A stretch of DNA of 64,000 nt from Aneurinibacillus soli (GTDB lineage: Bacteria; Bacillota; Bacilli; Aneurinibacillales; Aneurinibacillaceae). Shown here piece after piece: positions 19,573 to 29,305 of the stretch; position 1 is the first letter of the stretch; every line of letters starts with the position of its first letter. Under the pieces are notes generated by a model. The model was not told the DNA's origin and searched no databases. It worked only from the letters and a program-made list of their open reading frames with translations. The translations under genes were made by a program, and so were the position numbers. The stretch spans positions 2,745,001 through 2,809,000 of the forward strand of contig NZ_AP017312.1 in assembly GCF_002355375.1 (NCBI RefSeq), in the 5' to 3' direction.

Positions 19573-20844
19573 TTAGTGCGGCAGGGTCACGCTTTCCCCT
19601 TCGTATCCATTGTAAACCGACAGGATGAAAGCGGAACCTTCATCGTCTTGTTCAGTCGGCACAGCTTTCATGAGCAGGGTGTGCTCCTTTAAATAGGCAA
19701 TAAACACTTCATCCCGAACAAGCCAGGCAGCGTGATTCCGTTTGACAAATCGTTCCGCCTCTTCAAAGGACGAGAACGGCTTAGACCTTTTTGTCCCGTT
19801 TTCCTCTATCACCCATTTGTCTTCTCCAAGCGGATAAATAAAAAACGTATCCTCCTGCCTGTTCTCATATAAAGAGCCATGTCTGGACCCTTTGCAGTTA
19901 TGAACATTTTTAAAGGCATCTGCCCTCATCGGTTCAATATGGAACGGTCCAGCCACGTACAGTTGATAGGCTTCCTCTGTCAGAGAACAGCCTGACGCTT
20001 TCGCATGACCGCCACCGCCAAACTGCTGGGCAACTGCGGATACATCCATGTCATCATGAATGGTGCGGAGACTGATTTTCTTCCCGCCTACGTTAATAAT
20101 CGCAATGTAATCGAGGTGGGTGTTATCTTTTCCTAATTCATTTCCCAATTCGGAGTGATACGATTCCGCATGCACAATACCGGCACAGTGGTCCCCAATA
20201 AAAGTTTGAACCATCTCTCTTCGCTTCCTGCGGATATATCGTTCGATTTTACTGTCTTCCATGTCGAGTATTTTTTGCTCAAATTCATCGAAGCTAAAAG
20301 GCCCGCCCACGGCGATTTTTTGGATCATTCTCTCTTCGAATTCATCAATCGAAATCATAAAGAAAAGATCATTCAAACGCTTGGCTTTCGTATTTTCATT
20401 TCTGTCCCATTCCCATGTATCATACTGACGGACCAGTTCAACAAATTCACTCAATGTCTCGGAGGTTTCAATCAGTTTGTGCTGCGTCAAATATTCGTAA
20501 AACAGGGACGTAGCAGAGGCCAGGCGTCCGTCTTCATATTCAACCTGAACCAGTCCCCAGTCATATCGATTAAAATGAAGGGCTGTTTTATGGTGATCAA
20601 TCAGTCGTACTTTGCCGCCTTTTTTGACATGCTCATCAAGTCGCTGTTCGTTCTGTTCATTCACCGAAAGGTCCGTAATAAACAGGCAATCTTCTTTTCG
20701 CCCTTTCTCTAAAAAACGCTCGACCTGAAAGTCCAGTCCAGCTACGGAATTATAACGGATTTCCACATTTTCTCCAAAAGCGATTTTGGCAATGATCCCA
20801 CATCCTACTCCATCAAGGTCATTATGTGAATATAAACGATACAT
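19573..20844 (-). CDS. nrnB: DHH-family oligoribonuclease NrnB
   Basis: 423 residues. DHH phosphoesterase domain with HNDLDGVGCG (7-16), FITDLSVNEQ (about 55) and LIDHHKTALHF (DHH motif, about 82); DHHA1 domain with FGGGGHAKASGCSL (about 285). Length and motifs match B. subtilis NrnB (YngD), which degrades short RNA oligonucleotides from their 3' ends in the cytoplasm. The C-terminal ~110 residues after the DHHA1 domain have no motif I recognise. GGGGGAAA precedes the ATG. It follows fumC by 15 bp and is probably co-transcribed with it. Confidence 0.92.
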   Translation of the reverse strand: MYRLYSHNDLDGVGCGIIAKIAFGENVEIRYNSVAGLDFQVERFLEKGRKEDCLFITDLSVNEQNEQRLDEHVKKGGKVRLIDHHKTALHFNRYDWGLVQVEYEDGRLASATSLFYEYLTQHKLIETSETLSEFVELVRQYDTWEWDRNENTKAKRLNDLFFMISIDEFEERMIQKIAVGGPFSFDEFEQKILDMEDSKIERYIRRKRREMVQTFIGDHCAGIVHAESYHSELGNELGKDNTHLDYIAIINVGGKKISLRTIHDDMDVSAVAQQFGGGGHAKASGCSLTEEAYQLYVAGPFHIEPMRADAFKNVHNCKGSRHGSLYENRQEDTFFIYPLGEDKWVIEENGTKRSKPFSSFEEAERFVKRNHAAWLVRDEVFIAYLKEHTLLMKAVPTEQDDEGSAFILSVYNGYEGESVTLPH

Positions 20845-20859
20845 GGCTTTCCCCCTGCA

Positions 20860-22245
20860 TTATTTCGGATGAATCATATTTTCAGGCCGCACAATCTGAT
20901 CGAACTGCTCTTCTGTTAGTAAATTCGTTTTGATCGCAGCTTCTTTGAGCGTTAATCCTTCCCGGTGTGCAAGTTTTGCGATCGCGGCCGCGTTCTCATA
21001 CCCGATATGAGGATTTAACGCTGTAACAAGCATGAGTGATCTTTCCAGGTTGCGTGTAAGTACCTCAATATTCGGCTCTATGCCCACGGCGCAATGATCC
21101 GTAAAGGACACCATCACATCCGCAAGCAGTCTTGCAGATTGCAGGAAGTTATAAATAATCACAGGCTTGAACACATTCAACTCGAAATTCCCCTGGCTGG
21201 CCGCGAATCCGATCGTCGCATCATTCCCCATAACCTGACAGGCTACCATGGTGACCGCTTCGCTTTGCGTCGGATTGACCTTACCTGGCATAATGGAACT
21301 GCCCGGCTCATTCGCTGGAATCGTGATTTCACCGATTCCGCTGCGCGGTCCGCTTGCTAGCCAGCGGACATCGTTGGCGATTTTCATCAAATCGGCTGCC
21401 AGTGCTTTTAAAGCCCCGTGTACATAAACAATCGCATCGTGGCTTGTTAAGGCGTGGAACTTGTTTACGGCAGACAGAAACGTTTTGTTCGTCAGTCTGC
21501 TAATCTCTTCGGCTGCCATCTCGCCGAATTTAGGATGAGCATTAATACCCGTGCCGACCGCAGTTCCGCCAATCGCAAGCTCTCGTAACGATTCCATACT
21601 TTCTGTAATCATTTTTTCGCTTTTCGCAAGCATGGCGTACCAGCCGCTTACTTCCTGTCCGAGTGTCAACGGGGTAGCATCTTGTAAGTGTGTACGCCCA
21701 ATTTTAATAATGTCTGTAAACTCTTCTGATTTTTTATGGAGCACGTCTTTTAATTTGACCAGGGCAGGCAATACGTGATCTTCGACCGCAACTACTCCAG
21801 CAATGTGCATGGCGGTAGGAAACGTATCGTTTGAGCTTTGCGATTTATTTACGTCATCGTTAGGATGAATGCGCTGGCTGCTGCCACTTTGTTCTAACAG
21901 CTGGTTTGCACGATGGGCGATCACTTCATTTACATTCATATTCGACTGCGTACCGCTTCCTGTCTGCCAGACGACAAGTGGGAAGTGTTCATCCCATTTT
22001 CCTTCCACTATTTCATCTGCGGCTTTCATAATCACTTCCGCTTTATCGGCTTCTAATTTTCCAAGCTTCTGATTTGTTTTAGCGGCGCTTTTTTTCAAGA
22101 TGGCAAAGGCACGAATCATTTCGAGCGGCATTCTTTCGGTGCCGATTTTGAAGTTCTGGCTGCTGCGCTGTGTCTGAGCTCCCCAGAGTTTGTCTGCTGG
22201 CACTTTGATTTCTCCCAGCGTGTCTTTTTCAATTCTGAACTCCAT
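20860..22245 (-). CDS. fumC: Class II fumarate hydratase
   Basis: 461 residues, normal length. It converts fumarate to malate in the TCA cycle and needs no Fe-S cluster. The superfamily signature [13 protein letters not shown] (about 319) holds the catalytic Ser loop; [10 protein letters not shown] (about 98), SQSSNDTFP (about 140) and [10 protein letters not shown] (about 184) are the other active-site blocks. Excellent ribosome site (AAAGGAGG). First gene of a probable two-gene unit with nrnB. Confidence 0.96.
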   Translation of the reverse strand: MEFRIEKDTLGEIKVPADKLWGAQTQRSSQNFKIGTERMPLEMIRAFAILKKSAAKTNQKLGKLEADKAEVIMKAADEIVEGKWDEHFPLVVWQTGSGTQSNMNVNEVIAHRANQLLEQSGSSQRIHPNDDVNKSQSSNDTFPTAMHIAGVVAVEDHVLPALVKLKDVLHKKSEEFTDIIKIGRTHLQDATPLTLGQEVSGWYAMLAKSEKMITESMESLRELAIGGTAVGTGINAHPKFGEMAAEEISRLTNKTFLSAVNKFHALTSHDAIVYVHGALKALAADLMKIANDVRWLASGPRSGIGEITIPANEPGSSIMPGKVNPTQSEAVTMVACQVMGNDATIGFAASQGNFELNVFKPVIIYNFLQSARLLADVMVSFTDHCAVGIEPNIEVLTRNLERSLMLVTALNPHIGYENAAAIAKLAHREGLTLKEAAIKTNLLTEEQFDQIVRPENMIHPK

Positions 22246-22320
22246 GGTGCATCCTCCTTTAGCATGATCTCTTTAGCTTCTGTGATTTTGCCCATTTTTC
22301 CACTTTTTGAATCAACAGAA

Positions 22321-22358
22321 AAGAAGCGAGCCGGATTGTTTTCCGGCTCGCTTCTTCC
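22321..22358 (-). terminator. Terminator of the acyl-CoA ligase gene
   Basis: AAGAAGCGAGCCGG (22321-22334) pairs perfectly with CCGGCTCGCTTCTT (22343-22356). Confidence 0.88.
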
Positions 22359-22381
22359 TCTACTTCTATGTGCTGTATGGA

Positions 22382-23923
22382 TTAGATTTTTACATTTTGA
22401 TTTTCCCAGTAGACGTCACGCAATACTGTTTTGAGAATTTTACCGGAAGGATTGCGCGGAAGTTCGTCTACAAAGTCTACCGATTTCGGTTTTTTATATC
22501 CTGCCAGCTTCCCTTCACAATAGTGAATAACTTCTTCAGCGGTAAGGGACTCCCCTTTGCGCGCCACAACGATGGCTTTTACGGACTCTCCCCAGACCGG
22601 GTCTGGCACACCGATTACGGCAACCTCAAGAATTTGCGGGTGAGCGTATAGCACCTCTTCGATTTCACGCGGGTAAATATTAACGCCGCCGCTAATCAGC
22701 ATGTCTTTTTTGCGATCCACGATGTAATAAAATCCTTCTTCATCCTGAATGGCCATATCTCCTACTGTGAAAAAACCGTTGAAGAACGAAGCTGCATCCG
22801 CTTCCGGATTTTTGTAGTAACCATCTAATAAGTACGGGGCCTTGAAATACAGCTCCCCTACCTCACCCTGGGCGACAGGCTCTTTATCCTCGTCTAAAAT
22901 CAAGCATTCCACAAACGGGAACGGATGCCCTACGCAGCGCTCTTTCCGACGGATATCTCCCGGCTTAATGTTAAGCGTAATGGCACTTTCCGTTGAACCA
23001 TAAAACTCATGCAGGTCAGCCCCGGTGAAAAAGTCGAGAATATCGAGCTTCGTCTGCGTTGGAAGCGGCGAACCAGCCGAGATAAGCACGCGCATAGAAG
23101 AAATATCATATTTGTCCTGTATGTCCTTATCTGTGTGAAGCAGGAAGTTATACATCGTAGGCGCCAGGAATGTATTGGTGATGCGATAGCGTTCAATATC
23201 GGCAAGCACCTGCTCGGCATCAAACGCCTCATGAATCACGAGCGTACCGCCTGCAAGCAGCTGCATGACAAGAAAAATCCACGGTGCCGCATGATAAATT
23301 GGCCCAGCTACGAGATGAATATCAGATTCGTCAATCTTGTATTCATAAGCAGCTGTCATCCCGGTAAGCACGCGGGAACGGTGCGAGATGACAACCCCTT
23401 TTGGTTTGCCTGTTGTACCAGATGTGTAGCCAATATAGAATGTGTCTTTTTCCTCTACGTCTGCTTCCGGCTCCTGTTCCTGGCCTGATGCGAGAAATAC
23501 TTCATACTCTGTCATTGTGTCAGTAGAAGAGCCATCGACGATGAGGAGCGTGTCCAGCTGTGGAAGCTGTGGCAGAATGCTTTCTATTGTTTCCGTATAT
23601 TCGGCTGAAACGATACATCCCCGACTGTCCGAATTTCGTATAATATAGTCAATTTCCAGTCCAACCAGGCGATAGTTAATCGGAACAATCACAACACCGA
23701 TTTTTGATAAGCCGGTAATAAGTTCAACGTAAGCAGCATGATTTTTCATCATAACGGCTACTTTGTCACCTTTTGTATAGCCACGCTCAAGGAAAGCGTT
23801 TGCAATCTTGTTAGCGCGAGTATTCAATTCATGATACGTAAGCGTTTGATTCCGAAAGATAACAGCGGGCTTAGCACTGTATTTTTGCGCGTTTTGTTTC
23901 ATGATTGTACCGAATGTCAGCAT
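22382..23923 (-). CDS. AMP-forming acyl-CoA ligase
   Basis: ANL-superfamily enzyme of 513 residues: activates a fatty or other carboxylic acid to acyl-AMP, then acyl-CoA. Motifs: YTSGTTGKPKGVVISH (P-loop-like A3), EFYGSTES (A5), GDMAIQDEEGFYYIVDRKKDM (A7/A8) and PRNPSGKILKTVLR, whose Lys near the C-terminus is catalytic. Start chosen at the second ATG (23923), which follows GGTGGAG; the ATG at 23941 adds six residues and lacks a ribosome site. Chain length and substrate are not deducible. Monocistronic, with its own terminator and a 10-bp inverted repeat upstream. Confidence 0.9.
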   Translation of the reverse strand: MLTFGTIMKQNAQKYSAKPAVIFRNQTLTYHELNTRANKIANAFLERGYTKGDKVAVMMKNHAAYVELITGLSKIGVVIVPINYRLVGLEIDYIIRNSDSRGCIVSAEYTETIESILPQLPQLDTLLIVDGSSTDTMTEYEVFLASGQEQEPEADVEEKDTFYIGYTSGTTGKPKGVVISHRSRVLTGMTAAYEYKIDESDIHLVAGPIYHAAPWIFLVMQLLAGGTLVIHEAFDAEQVLADIERYRITNTFLAPTMYNFLLHTDKDIQDKYDISSMRVLISAGSPLPTQTKLDILDFFTGADLHEFYGSTESAITLNIKPGDIRRKERCVGHPFPFVECLILDEDKEPVAQGEVGELYFKAPYLLDGYYKNPEADAASFFNGFFTVGDMAIQDEEGFYYIVDRKKDMLISGGVNIYPREIEEVLYAHPQILEVAVIGVPDPVWGESVKAIVVARKGESLTAEEVIHYCEGKLAGYKKPKSVDFVDELPRNPSGKILKTVLRDVYWENQNVKI

Positions 23924-23968
23924 TCTCTCCACCCTTTTCATCTAGTTGTATTATTGTGAAAAGTATAT

Positions 23969-24002
23969 CATCTTTTTCTTCGTAAGGTAAGAGAAAAAGA
24001 TG
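23969..24002. promoter_or_regulatory. 10-bp inverted repeat upstream of the acyl-CoA ligase
   Basis: CATCTTTTTC (23969-23978) and GAAAAAGATG (23993-24002), a perfect inverted repeat in the 5' region of the ligase gene. It could be an operator or an RNA hairpin. It does not match the FadR operator I know from B. subtilis. Confidence 0.35.
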
Positions 24003-24059
24003 TCCCACTCATTTACGACACAGCCTCCCCTCTCATCTTTACTTACAGACACAAAAAAT

Positions 24060-24100
24060 AGAAGTGGCCCGAATCAGATACGATATCGGGCCACTTCTAT
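24060..24100 (-). terminator. Terminator of serC
   Basis: AGAAGTGGCCCGA (24060-24072) pairs perfectly with TCGGGCCACTTCT (24086-24098). Confidence 0.88.
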
Positions 24101-24123
24101 TACATTCGCTTTTTTCACGATTT

Positions 24124-25224
24124 TTAGCTATTTTTCTTTTGGAACTCAATCATGAATTCGCTCAGCGCTTTACATGCTTCATACGGTACCGCATTGTATG
24201 TGGATGCACGGCATCCGCCAACAGAGCGGTGACCATTCAGACCTACGAAGCCTGCTGCTTTTGCTTCAGCAAGGAACTGTTTCTCCAGTTCTTCATTGCT
24301 AACGCGGAATGTAATGTTCATCAGGGAACGGCTGTCTTTCTCCGCATGACCACGGTAGAAGCCATTGCTTGCATCAATTACATCATAGATAAGAGCTGCT
24401 TTCTCTTGATTGCGCTTCGTAATCGCTTCAAGTCCGCCTTGCTCTTTTGCCCATTCCAGTACAAGGCCAAGCATATAAATACCGAATGTCGGCGGTGTGT
24501 TGTACAGGGAATTGTTCTTCACGTGCGTATCATAGCGCAGCATTGTCGGCACATTCTCTATGTTCGCACGTGCGAGCAGATCGTCACGAACGATAGCAAC
24601 CGTTACGCCAGATGGGCCAAGATTTTTCTGTGCGCCCGCATAAATCATCGCGAACTTGCTTACATCAACCGGATGCGACATAATATCGCTTGACATATCT
24701 GCAATAAGCGGAATATCACCCGTATCCGGGAATTCAAACCATTCAGTACCAAAGATTGTATTGTTTGACGTGATGTGAACATACGCCGTATTGTCTTCAA
24801 ATGTCAGCTCATCCAGTTTTGGAATGCGATTATGATTTGTCTCTTTGGATGTGAACGGCACATATGTATCGCCGAACATTTTCGCTTCTTTGTTCGCTTT
24901 CTCAGACCATGCACCTGTCAGCACATACGCTGCTTTCTGGTCTGCCGGAAGAAAGTTCATCGGCACCATAGCAAACTGTGTGCTCGCACCACCCTGTAGG
25001 AATAGTACCTGATAGTTATCCGGAATGTTCATCAGTTCTTTCAGGTTGGCAATCGCCTGGTTGTGTACTTGCTCATACGCCGGGCTGCGATGGCTCAGCT
25101 CCATAAGGGACATGCCTGTGCCCTGGAAATCCACCAATTCTTTCTGAGCTTTTTCCAGAACTTCAAGCGGCAGTGCAGATGGGCCTGCGTTAAAGTTGTA
25201 TGCGCGCTGTGCCTTTGTTAACAT
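24124..25224 (-). CDS. serC: Phosphoserine aminotransferase
   Basis: 366 residues, class V PLP aminotransferase: 3-phosphohydroxypyruvate plus glutamate to phosphoserine, the second step of serine synthesis (also used in some B6 routes). Visible: YNFNAGPSALP at the N-terminus, FLQGGASTQFAMVPMN (about 75), and the PLP lysine in YAGAQKNLGPSGV (Lys about 197). The C-terminus GLNGHRSVGGCRAS is family-typical. ATG at 25224 follows AAGGAGTG with good spacing; an in-frame GTG at 25233 abuts that site and is rejected. Monocistronic with its own terminator. Confidence 0.94.
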   Translation of the reverse strand: MLTKAQRAYNFNAGPSALPLEVLEKAQKELVDFQGTGMSLMELSHRSPAYEQVHNQAIANLKELMNIPDNYQVLFLQGGASTQFAMVPMNFLPADQKAAYVLTGAWSEKANKEAKMFGDTYVPFTSKETNHNRIPKLDELTFEDNTAYVHITSNNTIFGTEWFEFPDTGDIPLIADMSSDIMSHPVDVSKFAMIYAGAQKNLGPSGVTVAIVRDDLLARANIENVPTMLRYDTHVKNNSLYNTPPTFGIYMLGLVLEWAKEQGGLEAITKRNQEKAALIYDVIDASNGFYRGHAEKDSRSLMNITFRVSNEELEKQFLAEAKAAGFVGLNGHRSVGGCRASTYNAVPYEACKALSEFMIEFQKKNS

Positions 25225-25521
25225 GATTCTCACTCCTTATATGATTGCGAAACTTTTCCTTTATCCTACACCTAATCCCGCAAAAAGAAAAGACATGTTT
25301 TCATAATTTCTAAAAAACATCCGGAAATGTTCATAAAACCACCCCTTTTTCACCTAAAAAAAGGAATAATTTCACTCAGAACCGAACGTTTGAAAATAAT
25401 CAACTTTATATGTCAGTCTTTTCTGTTCATTCCGCTTCTTTTATTTTAAACGAAAAATAGCATTATATGCGTACACTACTGTTTTTTTGCTACAATTAGG
25501 ACAGAAAAGGAGTGAACAGAT

Positions 25522-26628
25522 TTGAAAATTGGGTCTCACGTTTCGTTTTCAAAGAAAGGATTATTGAATGCGGTGGAGGAAGCTATCGGGTATGGCTCCA
25601 CTTCGTTCATGGTATATACAGGCGCACCGCAAAACACGCGCCGCAAACCGATGGAAGAGCAATATGTCGATGAAGGGCTTGCGCTCATGCACAAGCACGG
25701 CATCGAGGACATCGTGGTACACGCTCCTTACATCATTAATCTCGGTTCGTACAAGCCAGATACATTCGAGCTTGCCGTTACATTTCTTGCCGAAGAAATT
25801 CGCCGGGCCGAATACATCGGTGTTCAGAATATTGTACTGCACCCCGGCGCTTATACCGATAAAGATGCGGAATACGGAATCAATCGCATTGCGGAAGGAT
25901 TAAACGAGGTCCTACATAGTGGCCAAACCGCAAAAATCGCGCTTGAGACGATGGCGGGCAAAGGCTCGGAAATTGGTCGTTCGTTTGAGGAACTAGCGGC
26001 GATTATCGATAAGGTAAAGCTGAATGATAAGCTCTCGATCTGTTTTGATACATGCCATACACATGATGCCGGATATGACATTGTGAACGACTTTGATGGT
26101 GTTATGGAACAATTCGACCGCCTGATCGGCATCGACCGCATCGGTGTGTTTCATATTAATGACAGTAAAAACTTCCGGGGCGCGGGCAAAGACCGGCACG
26201 CTCCACTCGGTGCTGGCTTGATTGGATTTGATGCCATCCACTACATTGCCCACCATGATGCAGCTAAAAATAAGCCCGTCATTCTCGAAACACCGTGGAT
26301 CGGAAAAAATAAAAACGATCAGTCGCCAATGTATGAAGCCGAAATTGCGCTGTTGTGCGGTACGACCCTTGAGCGATTTGATGGTACATTTCTCGAAGAT
26401 GTTGCGCGACTCGGCTCGTTTTTTGCCCGGGAAGGCATCGATCGTCGGACGTTCATTGTGCAGAACTGGGAGCGCCTGCAGGATAAAAAAGCGAAAAAAG
26501 AAGACCCGCGCGAGCCACTCGAACTGTTGTTTGACCGGGTGACAGCAGAAGACGTACTGCCAGGCGCGTCCGAAGAAGGAATCAATAAGCGCCTGATTGC
26601 CTGGCTTTCCGGTATCATCGAAAAATAA
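25522..26628 (+). CDS. nfo: AP endonuclease IV with C-terminal extension
   Basis: 368 residues. The first ~297 match endonuclease IV, a three-zinc TIM-barrel enzyme that cuts 5' to abasic sites. Metal-ligand motifs in order: GSHVSF (4-9), HAPYIINLG (about 74), NIVLHPGAY (about 110), ALETMAGKG (about 144), [13 protein letters not shown] (about 176-188), FHINDSK (about 213), DRHAPLG (about 225), PVILETPW (about 253). Canonical bacterial Nfo ends near 280-300 residues; here about 70 extra residues follow ([12 protein letters not shown] to ISGIIEK region), rich in charged residues and without a motif I recognise. TTG start, with AAGGAG upstream. Confidence 0.93.
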   Translation: MKIGSHVSFSKKGLLNAVEEAIGYGSTSFMVYTGAPQNTRRKPMEEQYVDEGLALMHKHGIEDIVVHAPYIINLGSYKPDTFELAVTFLAEEIRRAEYIGVQNIVLHPGAYTDKDAEYGINRIAEGLNEVLHSGQTAKIALETMAGKGSEIGRSFEELAAIIDKVKLNDKLSICFDTCHTHDAGYDIVNDFDGVMEQFDRLIGIDRIGVFHINDSKNFRGAGKDRHAPLGAGLIGFDAIHYIAHHDAAKNKPVILETPWIGKNKNDQSPMYEAEIALLCGTTLERFDGTFLEDVARLGSFFAREGIDRRTFIVQNWERLQDKKAKKEDPREPLELLFDRVTAEDVLPGASEEGINKRLIAWLSGIIEK

Positions 26629-26633
26629 TAGAC

Positions 26634-27322
26634 AAGCCTCTTTTCTTGGGTGAGGTTTTCTCCGAAGTGTGGTGGAGGATCGGGATCGGGCAAGGCCTCG
26701 TCACTTCGGTACGCTCGCTACGGAGTGGAGACTGTCCGCTCCAGGTGCCAGACGAACTCGCCCACAAAACATGCCCACGATGTATTTGCAGCGAAGCATT
26801 GTGGGCAAGGGCCCGTTCGTCTGCCTCCTTCCGCTGGGGAGTCGCGTACAGGCGTTCCGCTGCCCCGCCCGATCCCGCTCCTAGCACACTTTGGTTAAAA
26901 CACCATCAAGTAATATCAAGAGGCCAAGCTTTGCTATGCAGGTAAAAAATAAAGAAGCTGTCTTTCGAAAAGCCAGTTACGATCAAGCAAATCCATTGTG
27001 GCATCGCGTGTTTTTTTGTAAACCGAAACATTGTGCGGGGAGTGGGAGAATGGAGGAGCAAGAGAGTGCCTTTACGTGATTGCACAGCGAAGGGAGGACG
27101 GCGAACGGGCTTTTGCCCGCAATCCTTCGGTGAATCAACATCGGAGGATTTTCTTTGTGGGCGAGTTCGCCGTTCTTCCGGAGCGGACAGTCCTAGCTTC
27201 CCCGCAAGCGTAACCAAGCGAACGGCTCCTCCCTTCTCCCACTCCCTCACCACCACACGTTGTCGATTCTACAAAAGAAAGGCTGTTCCGCTCGCCATGT
27301 TCTGGCTTTGGGACAGCCTCTT
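26634..27322 (+). repeat. Composite foldback repeat, copy B
   Basis: Lies between nfo and a convergent gene. The left border hairpin is reduced to CAAGCCTCTTTTCTTGG. Alpha module 26667-26889: outer arms share GGGATCGGGC and its complement; inner stems pair CAGACGAAC with GTTCGTCTG, and CCCACAA with TTGTGGG. Linker 26890-27030 includes CTTTGCTATGCAGGTAAAAA. Beta module 27031-27262: outer arms GGGAGTGGGAGAATGGAGG and its complement with one mismatch; inner GGCGAAC/GTTCGCC and CCCGCAA/TTGTGGG (one G-T pair). Right border hairpin AGGCTGTTCC (27280-27289) / GGGACAGCCT (27310-27319). A 259-codon ORF crossing this copy is considered accidental. Confidence 0.85.
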
Positions 27323-27331
27323 GCCTTTTCT

Positions 27332-27793
27332 TTATTTCACCGAAAGCACAATGTCTCCCCGCTTTTTTTCTTCTACATACACCGTAAGCACCCAGGTGCC
27401 CGCATGTGGAAAAAGAAGCGGAACTTTTCCCTGGGCTACTGCAATCGAAGAAGACATTTCGGTAAGCCTGGCAGTTCGTTCCGGCAATTTTTCTCCCGTA
27501 GCGGTCTGCATTCCAGAGATTTTAACGGTTTTTCCGACCAGGTCCTCTTTCTTCCCCCAGAAAAAAAGCGTATGTTCTCGTTCCTTTCCTACGGTAATAG
27601 GCGCTTCTACAAGTCCGACATTTCCTTTTTCCCCGCGCATGAAATATTGCGCCTTCCGTACCCGAATCACCCAGGAAGAAGAATCACCCTTCTCTATTGT
27701 CTCCTTACCAAGCATTTTTGCTTTCTCTTCAGACGGTGCCAGAATAAAAGCGATGGTTGCAATAAGTCCAAGTATGAGTATAATATATCGCAT
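27332..27793 (-). CDS. Secreted or membrane-anchored hypothetical protein
   Basis: 153 residues: an N-terminal hydrophobic segment (1-20) followed by a probably beta-rich extracytoplasmic domain with no cysteine. I do not recognise the family. The segment YVEEKKRGDIVLSVK at the C-terminus and HAGTWVLTVYV suggest an immunoglobulin-like strand pattern (weak inference). The start is preceded by GGCGGGACG, an acceptable ribosome site. It lies 15 bp after the YitT-like gene on the same strand, so it is probably co-transcribed. Confidence 0.7.
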   Translation of the reverse strand: MRYIILILGLIATIAFILAPSEEKAKMLGKETIEKGDSSSWVIRVRKAQYFMRGEKGNVGLVEAPITVGKEREHTLFFWGKKEDLVGKTVKISGMQTATGEKLPERTARLTEMSSSIAVAQGKVPLLFPHAGTWVLTVYVEEKKRGDIVLSVK

Positions 27794-27808
27794 CGTATCG
27801 TCCCGCCT

Positions 27809-28693
27809 TTAGTGGATATTTTTCTTTTTAAAATTTCCTCCCCGTACATTATTAATCGCACCCACTGCCAGGAATGCACCCGGGTCAATATCTTCAATAA
27901 TTGACTTCAGTTTCGCTTCTTCCAGCCTGGTAATCACACAAAAAATAACTTGTTTCCGGTCACCCGTATAGGCGCCTTCCCCATTCAAATACGTAACGCC
28001 GCGCCCAAGACGTGCGAGAAGTATGTCTCCGATCTCCCTGTGCATCTCACTAATAATCCATACCGCACGTGATTCATCTAAGCCCTGAATCGTAACATCA
28101 ATCATTTTAAAGGCGATATAATAGGCAATAAGTGAATACATCGCCCGTTCCCAGCCAAACACAAAGCCTGCACTTCCCAGAATGAAAATATTAAAAAACA
28201 TGACCGTTTCGCCGACAGATAAAGGAATCCGCTTATTAAATACAATAGCAACAATCTCGGTTCCATCAAGTGATCCTCCGTAACGAATGACCATCCCGAC
28301 GCCAATTCCAAGAATAATCCCACCAAACACCGCAGCCAGCAGAGGGTCCTCTGTTAGTTCCGGTACCGGGTGGAGAAAGCTGGTCCCAATTGACATGACC
28401 GCAATTCCGAACAAAGTCGACAGCGCAAACGTTTTTCCAATCTGTTTATATCCAATAAATAGGAACGGCAAGTTTAAAACAAATAAAAACACACCCAGTT
28501 TCACGCTGGTAAGGTGGGAAAGAATGATCGAAACCCCTACAATACCTCCGTCAATGATATTGTTCGGAACAAGGAAAATCTCCAGGCCAATTGACACAAG
28601 TACTGCTCCAAGAAAAATAAAGAGAGCCCGTTTGACTAATTTTAATTTACTGGTTTTTTTATGCGTTTTCTTCTCTACTTGTGTGTATTCCAT
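27809..28693 (-). CDS. YitT family membrane protein (DUF161-DUF2179)
   Basis: 294 residues: five or six membrane segments in the first ~200 residues (DUF161; GGSLDGTEIVAIVFNKR near 140 is family-typical) and a cytoplasmic C-terminal DUF2179 domain (about 205-285; VTYLNGEGAYTGDRKQVIFCV). Function unknown; this family is abundant in Bacillales. The ATG follows GGAGGAAAAGG. The intergenic region upstream is repeat copy C, so its promoter must lie within or next to that element. Confidence 0.92.
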   Translation of the reverse strand: MEYTQVEKKTHKKTSKLKLVKRALFIFLGAVLVSIGLEIFLVPNNIIDGGIVGVSIILSHLTSVKLGVFLFVLNLPFLFIGYKQIGKTFALSTLFGIAVMSIGTSFLHPVPELTEDPLLAAVFGGIILGIGVGMVIRYGGSLDGTEIVAIVFNKRIPLSVGETVMFFNIFILGSAGFVFGWERAMYSLIAYYIAFKMIDVTIQGLDESRAVWIISEMHREIGDILLARLGRGVTYLNGEGAYTGDRKQVIFCVITRLEEAKLKSIIEDIDPGAFLAVGAINNVRGGNFKKKNIH

Positions 28694-28760
28694 CCTTTTC
28701 CTCCTTCATTTGTAGTCATTTCTATTTTATCATATTCATCTGCTGTTTTTTAGAAAAAAA

Positions 28761-29296
28761 GAGGCTGTACCAAAAGACAGAACATGGCGAACTGGGCAGC
28801 TTTTTGGTGGTATCAATAACGTTTGGTGGTAAGGGAGTGGGAGAAGGAAGGAGCCGCACAACGTTTCGGTTTACCAAAATCCACTCGACGCCAGAATGGA
28901 TTTGCTCGATCGCAACTGGCTTTTTGAAAGGCCGCTTTTTAATTTTTTAGCTGCATAGCAAAGCTCAACTTCTTGATATTGCTTGATGGTGTTTACCCAA
29001 ACTGTGTCAGGAGCGGGATCGGGCGGGGCAACGGAACGCCTGTACGCGACTCCCCAGCGGAAGGGGACAGGCGAATGGGCCTTTGCCCACAATGCTTCTT
29101 CTGAAATACATCGCGGGCACCTTTTGTGGGCGAGTTCGCCTGGCACCTGGAGCGGACAGTCCCAACTTCTCTGTAAGCGTACCAAAGTGACGAGGCCCCG
29201 CCCGATCCCGCTCCTCCACTACACTTTGGAGAAACCTTCCCCCAAGAAAAAAGAGACTGCCTCAGTCGCCATGTTACAGCGTTTGAGACAGCCTCC
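28761..29296 (-). repeat. Composite foldback repeat, copy C (beta module internally deleted)
   Basis: Same orientation as copy A. Left border hairpin 28761-28806 (loop GAACATGGCGAAC). Of the beta module only the first outer arm remains (AGGGAGTGGGAGAAGG, then GAGCCG), joined directly to GCACAACG at the module's other end, a loss of roughly 190 bp at a short CCG identity. Linker 28861-29003 intact. Alpha module 29004-29224 intact with perfect outer arms: GGAGCGGGATCGGGCGGGGC pairs all 20 bases with GCCCCGCCCGATCCCGCTCC. Right border hairpin 29250-29296. Confidence 0.85.
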
Positions 29297-29305
29297 TGGT
29301 TTACG

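Noticed and set aside
24064-24693. 209-codon plus-strand ORF over serC
   Set aside because: It is antisense to serC, which has the full aminotransferase motif set and a good ribosome site.
27033-27812. 259-codon plus-strand ORF
   Set aside because: It begins inside composite repeat B and then runs antisense through a probable gene at 27332-27793. It has no ribosome site, and its repeat part is a hairpin sequence shared by other copies in different frames.
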